Source: Flectonema sp. DT1601
Lineage: Eukaryota > Euglenozoa > Diplonemea > Diplonemida > Diplonemidae
NCBI GenBank assembly: GCA_964019425.1
Contig: OZ025845.1
Location: forward strand, 62,001-126,000
Length of the DNA: 64,000 nt
Direction: 5' to 3'
Position numbers and translations under genes: made by a program. The notes below the pieces were generated by a model. It worked only from the letters and a program-made list of their open reading frames with translations. It was not told the origin of the DNA and ran no database searches. Numbering within the stretch: the first letter of the stretch is position 1; each line of letters opens with the position of its first letter. This document shows, in pieces, positions 1 to 11,439 of this stretch.

Positions 1-1370
1 ATAATCAAACAGGGGTGGCAGGTCGCAATACGATGAGTGCTTGCGTTCAACCAACGGCGATATGAGAATAAAACAAGACACATCCACAAGCACTTAGAAG
101 CCTGTGACTCCAATTGTAAAAGAGAATTGTGCTAACGGTCCTGAATAAATAAAAAATGAGAACGAGAGAAGGAAAAAAATAAAGAACAAGAAGGCTGGAA
201 GTCTTCGCGGCGTTTTTTGTGTGTGTTGTTAAACAATTGAAAGTAGTTAAAAAAAAGAAAAAGAGCTTTAAGTGAGGATTCAGAGTCGCGTGAGATGGCC
301 GATATACGGAAAAAAAACGCTTTCAAAAAAAACAAAAAAAAAAACACAAGAAATCCAACAATAGAGAATAAGAGTAGGGATAAATAAAAAGTACCGTGAA
401 ATCGTAAACCAATCGCCATACTCGCTTAATGTGCTCTACTTTAACAACGTAATCGTAAAATAGAATTACAAAGAGAAGGGATGTACAATTTTTGAAGAAA
501 ATTGGGAAAATGTAGTTCGCGAAAAGAAAAAAAAAGAAAAGAAAAAAAGAGGAGAATGCGGCCTCTGTTATATCTGTTCGATAATTGGTTTTTTTCTTCT
601 TCTTCTTTTTTGTAAATTTGTTGGAAAAAAAAAAAGAAAGAAAGAAAAAAAAACAACGGACAGGTGAGTCGGGAAAGAGAACGCAAGATAACATAAAAAG
701 TTTGTGCCTGTTATATAATGAAATCATAAAAAAAAGGACTAAAATGAAATAATAATAAAAATTAGTTTTTTGTTAAAATCAGTGAAATGAGAAGGACAAA
801 AAAAAAAAAAAAAAATATGAAAAATCAGGAATTGCTTTTTGCTGCCAGTTGGGTAAGGAAAACGACTGCTTTTTTGCATATTGGTAAAAAAGTTTTTCTC
901 TGCTTTCTGCCGATCGCGATGTCGATGAAATGCCTTGTAAAAGAATCATCTCTGTTTAGTAGAGATTCACTTTGATTGGGGGTGAGAAACAGCTATTTTC
1001 AAAGCGCTTTCTCTCTTGGCTATCGCAGCATAAATAACTCTTCTCGTTTTTTTGCAAAATAAAATTATCATTTTTCTGTACCCAAAACGGCGTTTCCTTG
1101 AATTGACCCAACTCACAAAGATAATCAAGAAACCAGAACCACTTGACTTTGAGTAAAATAAAAGACTTATTTTCATTTTTTGGTATTCATCGGTTCGTTC
1201 ACTGCTATGGAATAAAAAATTAGTTTTTAAGAAAGGAAAAAAATAAAAATAACAATGCGATTTCAGCGGTGAAATCTATTTGAGACATTCCACGAATGTT
1301 ATGAACACAAAAAAGAGAAGTTAAGGAAGAGTAGTTATGTGAGTCACACTCACTACAAAATAAAATAAAA

Positions 1371-1429
1371 TTATTTATTTTTTATTCATACGAAGCCAAA
1401 AAATCAGTAAAAAGCTCAACATGGGTAAC
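1371..1429 (-). repeat. Repeat family 1, copy a (short retroposon with AAAT tail)
   Basis: Read on the minus strand, the block runs from TTGAGCTTTTTACTGATTTTT through GGCTTCGTATG into an A/T tail. The same core (GTTGAGCTTTT, then CTGG/CTGA, then GGCTTCGTA and an AAAT-rich tail) recurs at 3551, 18569 and 35428. This is the most diverged of the four copies and I could not find its flanking duplication. A 5'-truncated SINE or LINE tail is the likeliest identity. Confidence 0.5.
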
Positions 1430-3550
1430 AAGTTAGACGATTATGTTTTTCTTTTTTTTTTTTTTTGTTAAAGGGGAAACTGAAAATTTAAACTTCCCCT
1501 CCCCCTTCCTGAAAAACAACTTAAATTAAAAATGAATTACTTTGATCAGCATTTAAGAGATCGCTGGAGTAAAGACGACAATAAAAACTATAAAACATGT
1601 AACATTACAAAGGGGGAAGAGTGCTGAGCGATATCCCGGACTGATAAGCACCGAGGGAAGACGGAGGAAACTCGCGTGTGTCTTAATACCAAATCAAGAC
1701 AAGTGAGAATAACAGCCTGACTGCAGCTCGCATGAAAAACTTTTAAAACAATAATAATAATAATAATAAAAAAGAAAAGTTGTCTCGCGGCTATCAGGAA
1801 GATCCAGAAAAGTGACTTTCTTTCAAAAAAAAAAAAAAAAAAAAAAGAATTATTGTCACTGCTTCAGTTCGGATGTTCGCGGCCATCGCAGATGGCCTAT
1901 TTGGAGCAAAAAAGGAAATGAGCCAAGAAATCGCAACAATTAAACAATAAGATTGAAGGGGCAATCTGAAGTGCTTAGATCGGAGGAAAAATTATCCATT
2001 TTAAGAGACCTACTCTTTAGAGTTAGTCCAATGAAGAAAAAAAAAAAAAAAAAAAAAAAACACCAGATAATTCAGCCATGAACTATTTTCATAAAAAGAG
2101 ACAGAAGAAGATACCCAAGCAGGAACGTTCACCGCAGGGACAGTAAAAAGACGAAATACGTTCATGGAGGACGACATGCTACATGAAAATACCGCTTCGA
2201 CGGGGGGGTTTAAATGTTTTTTTAAATTTGTAAAATACAACCGTAAAACGACAATTTTAACAATCTGTTAGTGACTATGGAAGTGGGAAATTTCTTGTCA
2301 ATGTACAAAAGGGAACATACCGGAGTAAACAGCAGTGACTCCGCGATAGATAAATTACCAATTGAAACCCACAAACGCTGCTGTTCAGCAGCCTCTGTGA
2401 GCAATTCAAAGGTTGCTAAATAGATAGAAAGAAAAAAGAAATCATACCGTCGCTGACAGCGAACCATATCATAGAGCATCAAAGGTCACAAAACGATTCA
2501 CGAGGCAAACCAACCAGTGAGCGCGTAAATAAACAAGACCAAGAAAACATATTGAGTAATGATCGGAACTTATGCAAGCCAACTTACATCAGCTTACAAC
2601 AAATCACAATAAGAGAATGAAGAGAGGGAGAAACCAACATCAAAAGAGACGATGTTAGGTAAGACCTGTACACAATACCACGTGTGTAAGCATCATTCAC
2701 TATATTTGCCATTAAAAATCAAACGACAGAGACTGCTGTGCTCTGAGAAAGTCAAAATAAATGGCAACACTCGCACCAAGATAGGAAGAACTATTTAAGA
2801 AAAAAAAAAAAAAAAAACACACTAAAAAAAAAAAAATTAAGCAGCAGAGGCACACATCATTTCTGCATCCCTTTTCAAATAATAAAGCGATCGAGGAGTA
2901 TCGGAAAAAAGTAATTACAAAACTCTGCAATTGGAGGACCTTTACGAGGGGAAAGTCTTCACTTTTGCAATATAGTGACACAAGGCATCAATACAGAATG
3001 CCTATTTGTGTTTCGCAAATCCAGTCAATCAGGTAAAAAAAAAAAAAAAAAAAAAAAAAGGTAAAGGATATTCCATCACATTTTAGGATTTAAGTAAATA
3101 TGTGACAACAACCAACAGTAACAATGTTATCACTTGTCTCAGTTTGGTGTAACGATGGCTGACATTTACAACTCATCGAAGAAATAACTTCCGCGTTTAC
3201 ATCGCACAGGTAAGCAACACAGTTATAAAATTAAAATCGAATTTTCAATATGTTTCCCTTTTTTTTTTCTTTTTCCCCATTTCCGTTTATTCACTCCCTG
3301 AAGCAAGTACCTGCTAACAAAATATGTGTTGTTAGAATTTTTTTTTGGAAGAGATTCGCATAAATTAAAAAAAAAAAAAAACAGAAATCGTTGATCGCAA
3401 TACAGAAACCTGATCAACTGATACACGCCAGACAGAATAGTATCATCAAAGGCATGTTGACAAAGACTCTCACTAATAACTAAGTAAATGTAACAGACAG
3501 AAATACCAACTAACAGAAACACCTAATTGTCAGATGAATTAACTGTTATG

Positions 3551-3650
3551 ATTATTTATTTATTTACGAAGCCTAGGAAGCCAAAAGCCAGGAAAAGCTC
3601 AACAGGGTAACAGTCGCTACCAGCAACTGTGAGACTCTCACAGACTATTA
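3551..3650 (-). repeat. Repeat family 1, copy b (short retroposon with AAAT tail)
   Basis: On the minus strand this copy ends GGCTTCCTAGGCTTCGTAAA followed by three AAAT units. The last ~50 bases match the copy at 35428-35475 exactly. It extends about 50 bases further 5' than that copy, with a segment (GTGAGAGTCTCACAG) resembling the GTGAGAGAGAGAG stretch of the 18.6-kb copy. No convincing target-site duplication was found. Confidence 0.6.
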
Positions 3651-5404
3651 ATAATCAGAATTAGCGCCACAGAATTTTTTTTCGTTTACTCACAAAACAA
3701 CTCCAAAAGCGATTTTTTTTGTTGGGAAGTCGAACAGGGAATGTAAGAATAGAAGAATCACGGGGGGGAAAAAAAAAAAAAAAAAAAATTAGTTGTGATT
3801 CTAATTTCATTTATTTATAGACCGTCCGCATGTGGGACGTATAACGACACCGAAACATTAGTCAAAATCTGACTTGATCAGATAAAGGTCACACTTTGAG
3901 TGACAAGCACAGAATGCCTAACTTATAAAAAAAAGACAATATTTTTCTTTTAAGAAAGTCGAGAAGGAAATTCATTTTTTTTTTTTAATGGAAGGATTTT
4001 TGGGGTAACAAAAAGATTACGTTGTGGAACAGCATTCCCTTCCCAAGGGTGACGAATTGGTTACTTATAATAACGGAATACGTGCAATCAAAATGCACAT
4101 CATGAGACTCTGTGGGGGATTGAAGAAAAACTGTAAAAAAATCATCCAATTTGAGATAATTATACAGATATGTAATATAAAGAATAAGGTACTACTTTTT
4201 TTTTTTTTTTTTTTTTGCCAAACAATATGTTTTCGATAATAAGAAACACAATTAACAAAAATGTAGTATTTTTTTTGCAGGAAAGCACAACATGTCACAG
4301 CCGCGGGGAAAACAAAAAAATTAAAAAAACACACAGTTTTATATATCACTGTCATCTGTCATACAAAGGGAAAGCAATTAATTAGCATCTCAACACTCGT
4401 ATTGTTAACTAGTGTGTAAGGTGGGAGTAACTTGGTGGGAGGGCAATATTGATATCCTAACAGCTGTACTTGCGTATTAATTACCAATACAGATCGACTA
4501 AAGAAGGCAACATTTTGAGGGGGGTGAAAGAAAGTAAATGACTAACACACTAATGAAAAAAAAAAAAAAAAAATGTGGAAAAAATTCTTAACTTCGATAG
4601 TCTGTCTGGTTCCAAAAAAAAACGATCTTAAATTAAATCAGAGAGATCTGCACCAAGAAGAAGCCTCAGAAAAAAAAAAAGTTGGCTTCGTCGCATTAAC
4701 AAAAAACAATTTGTTTTCAAGGGCGTCATGCTACACAATTATAATGAGGCAAACTTTGCTAAGCATAAATTTCAACCGCAGGGAGGGGGAAAGCTAGCAG
4801 CTGTGTAGCACAGTAAGTCAGACTATATTGTTTATCGCATTGCGTAATTCTTCTTAAAGCTTAGTTAGTGCTGTTGAACATAACTAAGCAGGTGATTCAC
4901 TTTTTTTTCGATACTTGAATACGATGGTTACTTTAATAGAAGAAGATAAAAACATTTTAAACTAAACATTCAAGCTCAAGTCAGGTTTTTTTTTTTTTTT
5001 TTCTTTTCTTTTTTAAGTTTTAAGAAAAAACAAAAATTCCCAGCGGAACTCTCTCTCTCTCTCTCTAAGATAAGAGTTGGAATGATTTCAGTTCGACAGA
5101 AATTTCAAACGTTCGGAATTTAACATTCATAATTTATGATACTTCAGAACGCTATTCCAACAGATGTCGACAGTGCGATGGCACCAACAGACGAAGGACT
5201 CTAACTCATTACTGAAAGCTAAGAAAATGAGAACCAAATCACTCTAAGTTGAACTCCCTAAGATGAGAGACCAACACAAATAAGATACTAAAATAGAAAC
5301 GTCAGCTGACTTTGATAAGCAGCTGTCGATTTTTTAAAAAAAAGATAAAAAAAAAGGAGTTAATTGTTTGATTTTGTAAAATACAAAAACTACTAAAGAC
5401 AAAG

Positions 5405-5483
5405 TGAACAATAGCGCAGCTTAACTTAGCTTTTTTTTTTTTTTTTTTTTTTTGAAATAACTATTTCAGGTTTCGAGAGTAAT
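5405..5483. repeat. Repeat family 4, copy a
   Basis: Contains TAACTTAGC, a T run, GAAATAACTA and CAGGTTTCGAGA in that order. The same order of blocks occurs at 30129-30192 with a shorter T run. Similarity continues on both sides of the T run, so this is a dispersed repeat and not two chance homopolymer flanks. Its nature is unknown. Confidence 0.45.
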
Positions 5484-8400
5484 CCATATCTCTAACTATT
5501 GTGTATAAAAGGGGTGATAGCGTTTTTGTTGAAGTCAGTTCATAGCTTATTCGACAGTCGTTCTGTTCTGGTATCGACTGAGTGGAGTGTTTGAAAAAAA
5601 AGGTTTTTTTCTCACAAAATCAGACCATAGATGAAGTGACTCACAATGGAGCAATAGGCTCTACTTTCCCCATCCTCGTACACAGCATGTGTTCGACTTG
5701 GGGGAGGTAGTTTTTTGGTGTAAAAAAAAGAATTATTTTTTATGGGCTCTTTTAAATGCATAAGGCACTTTTAAAAGAAAAAAAAAAAAATGATCCCGCA
5801 TTTATGGCCTTAAAACATAAAATATTTATTTTGATTTTTTTGATTGAAGGCAAAAGGTCTACCTAGACCTAACCTGTCGGGAGGGGAGATTCCGCCAGGA
5901 GGTTGCAAAGGTAGGTAAGATAGGTTTCAGAGACTGATAACTGTGAAACCCTATAAAGTATTATTATGCACTTTTAGGTAGTTGGTGACACCTTGCCACG
6001 TCGCAACAGACTAGGAAACCAGCTGAAAGAAAACGAGAGAGTTGGCTTAACTGTAAATATCAAACGTAGTACCCTGTCTTTATTATATTTTTCTCTTGTT
6101 TTTTTTTTTTTTTTTCTTTTTTTTCTTTCTGGTTGTCACAGGCAACTAGAAAACAGAGATAACACATAATAATAGCATAAGTTTGCCACAAGTCGGTGAT
6201 GCAGAAGACCGACAGCAGGATCTCGAGACTTCAGAGATTAACAAAGAAAAATCATTTTTATTTTTATTTTACACCAATCCTTTTCTTTTAAAGACCGATA
6301 ACAATGATTTTAACTAGCAATCTCACAGACCAAGAGATATAAGTAAAAAAAAAAAAAAAAAAAAGAACATCATTTTGAACAGAACAGGGGGGATACAACA
6401 ACAGAAGTACAGACAGGTAGAATATTAATTTATTATGAAAAAAAAAAAAAAAAGAAAAAAAAAAGATTGTTCTGCTGTTCCATAATACACTGCGGAATAC
6501 CTAGTTTCAGAAGCCTTTAATCTTAAACAGTCAGGTAACTAATAATAATCACTCGAAGAATGCCGTGTTTATAATAACACTTTACAGAGACGCGCGTCCA
6601 CTCTCCCAATAGCATATCATAAAAAGGTAAATTGTGTACTTCTTCTATATATGAGAGTACTAAATATATAATTATTATTTAACGGATTTTTTTTCAAAAC
6701 AAAAAAAAAAAAATTAAATGCAGGACATTGCCGTCACCTGCACTTTTTTTTTTTTTTTTTTGCCTGATAGAAATCCAGAGTTGATTCATCGTACAGAGTG
6801 CTCTCTGAGAAATTAATTTTTCAACTTAGAATACAGCAACACCGTAAGAAGACAACAGAATCGGGAATTTTTTTGTATCATTAGCAGGTTTTGGTATTGT
6901 GGGATGGTTTACACTCTCCTCACTACGGAAATTTACTTTTAATTTGATGGGACGCCTCCGACACCAAATTGATTGCAAAATGAAAACCTGTTTCAGTTTT
7001 AATAAGCCTGCTGTCTTGCGCAAGTGACTCATAAAAAAAATTTAAAAAAAAAAAAGAAATACCCCAAAGATGACAACACAAGATAGTTATCAGCCCTACG
7101 GGTGGCCAAACTAACACGTCGCAAGAAAAGAAAAGAAAGGAACGCCGGGAAGTTAAGAGTGGAAGCAATGTGTGTGTAGATAGTCTGGCAACGTCGCAAA
7201 AACGGGTACAAAAAGTAATAGCACGCCCACTATAAGAACCTTATGGGGGGACAGTTTCCTTTCGTGGCCTCACGGTTCTTCTTTTCTTTTTATTTTTTAT
7301 TTTTTTTTTTCGAGAAGGAGATGCTTTGCTTCACGAAAGAGGACAAGGAAAACGATGTCACTTAACTCTAAAAAAAAAAAAAAAAAAAAAAAAGCAAAAC
7401 TGCAAAATATATTTTCTTTGGGGGGTTTACTATCAGAGTGTATAAAGAAAAAAAAAAAGAATAGAATACCTTTCTATAAAAAAAAAGCCCACATAAGGCA
7501 TAATTTCAACGTTAATTATTGTGTTGTTAGATCATTGTATGGATTATGAAAGGTTAAAGAGGTTGATTGGTGCTTCTTTTTTTTTTCGAGCACACACCCT
7601 GCAATAGTTTTTTCAACAAATGCCGCATCATTTTATAAATAATAAAATTGAACCATCGGCTGGTTGTTGGTTTTTTAGCAAATAGCGGAGTTGTCTCTCA
7701 ACTGTCTCGTATCAAATAAACAAAACAGTTTTTAACTTAAGAGTAGTCTACTTATCTGAAACTAGTTATCGAAATCAACAATGATCATCCTACTGCAGTA
7801 GTAGATTTAACTAATACTTTAGGATACTTGTTGTTTAGTAGTTCCCATGTGTTAGAACGATCGGGAAAAAAAAAAAAAAAAAAAAAAAGGAGAGTAAACT
7901 TAATACTGAAATACGATTTAAATATAAAGCAACCAATTTGAAAAACTCGGCTACACCCGGTTACGATTAAAACCAACACTTGGGTATCGAAACAAGCTGT
8001 CGAATATGGGGATTCGGGGCAGGTTGAGCACCCCATGCCCCTGTTGTCCCGTTACAGCTTAAAAACTAACAAGTATTTCTTTACACTTCAAAAAATCAAA
8101 TAAATATTAAAGGAAAACTTGAGAAAGTAAAACTATTTTTTGCAAAAAATAATCAAAAAAAAAAAAATGAAGGGGGGAAGAAAAGGGACAGAATTCCTTT
8201 TTTTTTTTGGTGGCAACCTGACTCTGTTCTATTTTGGACATCTTAATTTTCACAAAATTCAGTCATCACATCAAAAACAAGTATTCCAATAACTAAAAAC
8301 ATTAATCCACTCTCCTCAAGAACTAAAAAAAAGATAAACAAAATTTTTTTTTACTGTCTTACTCACCTTTGTTTTGTTTGCATGCAACTAAATCGGTACA

Positions 8401-8636
8401 AAGTCTTTTATCTACCGAATAAAAAGTTTGTAGGTACAACAACAACAACAAAAAAAAAAAAAGAGGAAAAAAAAAAAAGGAGAAGAGATGATGATGACAT
8501 AATGAACTAATCGCGCCAACAGAATTCACGGTGGCTCTCTCTCAGTACTGTCGAGGAGTTTTCACACTAAAAAAGAACAAAAAGAGCTCTGGAGCATTTG
8601 TCAGTTCACAGCATGAGATGACTCATAAGTCATATT

Positions 8637-8667
<31 letters not shown>

Positions 8668-10543
8668 CTACTTAAACAAAACGCATCAAAAAAAACCGAG
8701 ATAATAAAAAAGCCTAAGCCTGGCCACTACTTTAGAACGAAGGAGAAGCTTTAATACGCATCGAGTTTACTACGTTAGTCTTTCTACCTTCGATCCTCTT
8801 CATACTTTACGTCGAGTAACCAGAACCAAGTACTATAAAACTTCCCTCTCTGATGTCTCGACCTGAGGCATTTTAATATTCTGTAGTCTACCACACAAAT
8901 AGAAAAGAACAAAAGAAAACAAAAACAATTATTTGGCCCCCAACAGAACCCAACTCAAACAGAAAGGTTCATGTGTGATCACGTGTGTTTTTTGTTTATT
9001 ATAAATCTCTTACAAACACTTGTGTTAAAAAGGAGAAAGAGAAAAAAATAATCAGTCAAATTTTTTTTTTTTTTTTTAGCGACCAAAATTCTGCATATTG
9101 AAAAAAAAAAAAAAAAAAAAAAAAAATTAGTAAAAATTCGATCAAAGCGGCATGTGAATGCGCCGCATCGTTCACTTCTGTTCTGCCCAAAATCAGGAAG
9201 TTGACACCTCCGAATTGACTGAAGAGATATTGTAGTTTACTCAACGAGCTCAGCCGTGTGCAAGTACTAGAACTAAATGTCGATCGAAAGGGTTGATTTG
9301 GACACTTTTGGCCCAGCGGGGGGAAAAAAAAAAAAAATCTAGCAAAAAAAGCTATTAAAGAGTATCACAAGGCATGTGTTAGTGAAATAGTGTACAGCTG
9401 TTGATAGGGATTTACTTTGACACCCAGTGAAATCACCAGTACAACACTTTCTTTGTACGATGAAGACACACCCTGTAATCTGAGTAGCTAGATACTTAAT
9501 CTGTGGGAAAAAAAGGGTCTGGGATTAATATTTATCGTTTTTTGAGTATTTCTTAAGAAAATCCCGCAAAGAGACGTTGGTATCATTTCTAACATCACTT
9601 GTCTTATGTTTTAATAGGCCCCTCCCCCCCGATTCCGAAAAAAAAATCGAGTAAAAATATCAAGTTGTGTACTCACCCAGACAGTGAGAAAGTGGTACAA
9701 CTCAAATATAAAAAAATTAAAAGTTTTTTTTTTCTCTTTTTTTTTTTTTCTTCTCGCATGTGATCCCATTGATGACTCATGAGTGTTGTGAAGTAATCAA
9801 AATGTTCCATCGAAGTGGTTCCAACTCAAACATTCCGACTTATTCTTTTTAATATTCCAATTCTTAGTTAATAATTTAATAAGCAAAAGTGGGTTTATAA
9901 GGAAATCGTTTCCTCTAATCGATGATTGCACATGTAGTGATATATTGAACCATATTTTTGTTATTTGCCTTTTTTTTTTTTTTTTTTTGCACAAAAACCT
10001 AAAATGACACGGGTATGGGGGAAAAAAGAAAAAAAAAAAAAAAAGGAAAGAGCGAAAGCAAAAGTTGGAAATGCAACTTTCGTTTTTTTTTTTTCTCGCT
10101 TTTTTTTTTTCCCCCCAACCTCACGGAAAGAACCGACTGCGGGATATTGACTGGAGACAAAGAAGCTGGTGAGTCTCGTCATCGATGAGTTTGGTTTCCC
10201 TCTTTTTTTTTTTTCATCGTATTGTTTCTGAAGACTAAATGTGTCACAAGGAAAATATTTAATTATAAAAAAAAAAAAAAACAAGAAAAAAAAAGTTGTT
10301 AAGAGAAAGAAATCGTTTTTGTTTTTTTAAATCTTTTTTAATCGAATTGTGAAGATTGGTGTAAAAAATAAAATAAAATAAAAAAAAAAGAGGATCACAA
10401 ACGTAGTGTGTATTACTCGCATTTCTTTTTCTCTTTTTTATGTTCTCTTTTGTCTCTCGTCGCTCACTCATAACTTTCGCTGATCAACACGTGAATTTTA
10501 TTTCTATTTTACATCCAAACAGAAGATTGCCACCAAGGAGGGG

Positions 10544-10577
<34 letters not shown>

Positions 10578-11439
10578 ATTTTTAACTCAATAACTCAGAA
10601 AATTATCCAAAACATTCTTCCCAAAATTATTTATTTGTTTTTTTTTTCACTCCTTATATTTAATCACAGTATCAAGTTACCCCTCCCCCTCCCCTACGAC
10701 ACTGAAAACATTACGTTAGATCTTACCAACGATTATCGCGTCGCGCAGTTATGAAGTTACGCTTGCGAGCTACATAACCGCAAAAACAGGGTAGCATTCT
10801 TGCTACTCTCTTTTAAGAACAGGCTACCTCAGAGAACTCAGAGGTTTATTTGATTATTATAATACAGAATTCATCTTTTGGAAAAATAACTTCTCCCGCT
10901 GTGCAGCTACTCAGCAACGTCTGCGTTCCGAGAAACTGATATCACTGATGACTTCGTCAGAAGTGTTCTCCTTCTGGAGGCTCCAGAGGGGGTTTTTAAG
11001 AACAAAAAAAAATAAAATAAGGGAACAAAAAAAAAAAAAAAATAAGACTGCGGGTGAGGTTTTTCAACTTTTAAAAAGAGTTACAAAAAAAAGAATAAAA
11101 AAAGGTAAGCGAGATTTTTCGTAACCACCTAATTATGACTACTACTTCTTTTTCTCTTTTTTAATTGAGTACAACTGCTTTTCAAAGTTACGTTGGTTCG
11201 GAGAACAAAAGTTATGTATCCTTATTTTTTTTTTCATTTAATCTTTCTCTCTGCGAGTCAGAGATTGTTTTTTTCGTGAGGTTCATTTTTTTGAAGAATT
11301 TTTTTTTTCCACAAATTTGTGTGAATACTATTTTTTTTTTTTTTTTTTGTCTAACTAACAAGTCCTCCGGCTGTGAAGTCGACGAGTCAACAGCACTTTG
11401 CCATCCGCTAAGAAGATCCTGACGGTAACTAAAAACTTC

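Larger units (their letters stand above)
1..11439. other. Gene-poor intergenic region rich in homopolymers
   Basis: I see no gene here that I can support. The open frames are short, low-complexity (Phe-rich or Lys-rich) and come from poly(T) and poly(A) runs. The region holds many A or T runs of 15-30 bases, several with a G run at the 5' edge of the A run (for example near 3762, 9318 and 10538). A (CT)9 microsatellite lies at 5049-5066. Two copies of a short retroposon tail (1371-1429, 3551-3650) and one copy of another dispersed repeat (5405-5483) are listed separately. Introns or UTRs of an unseen gene, or small RNA genes, cannot be ruled out by eye. Confidence 0.6.
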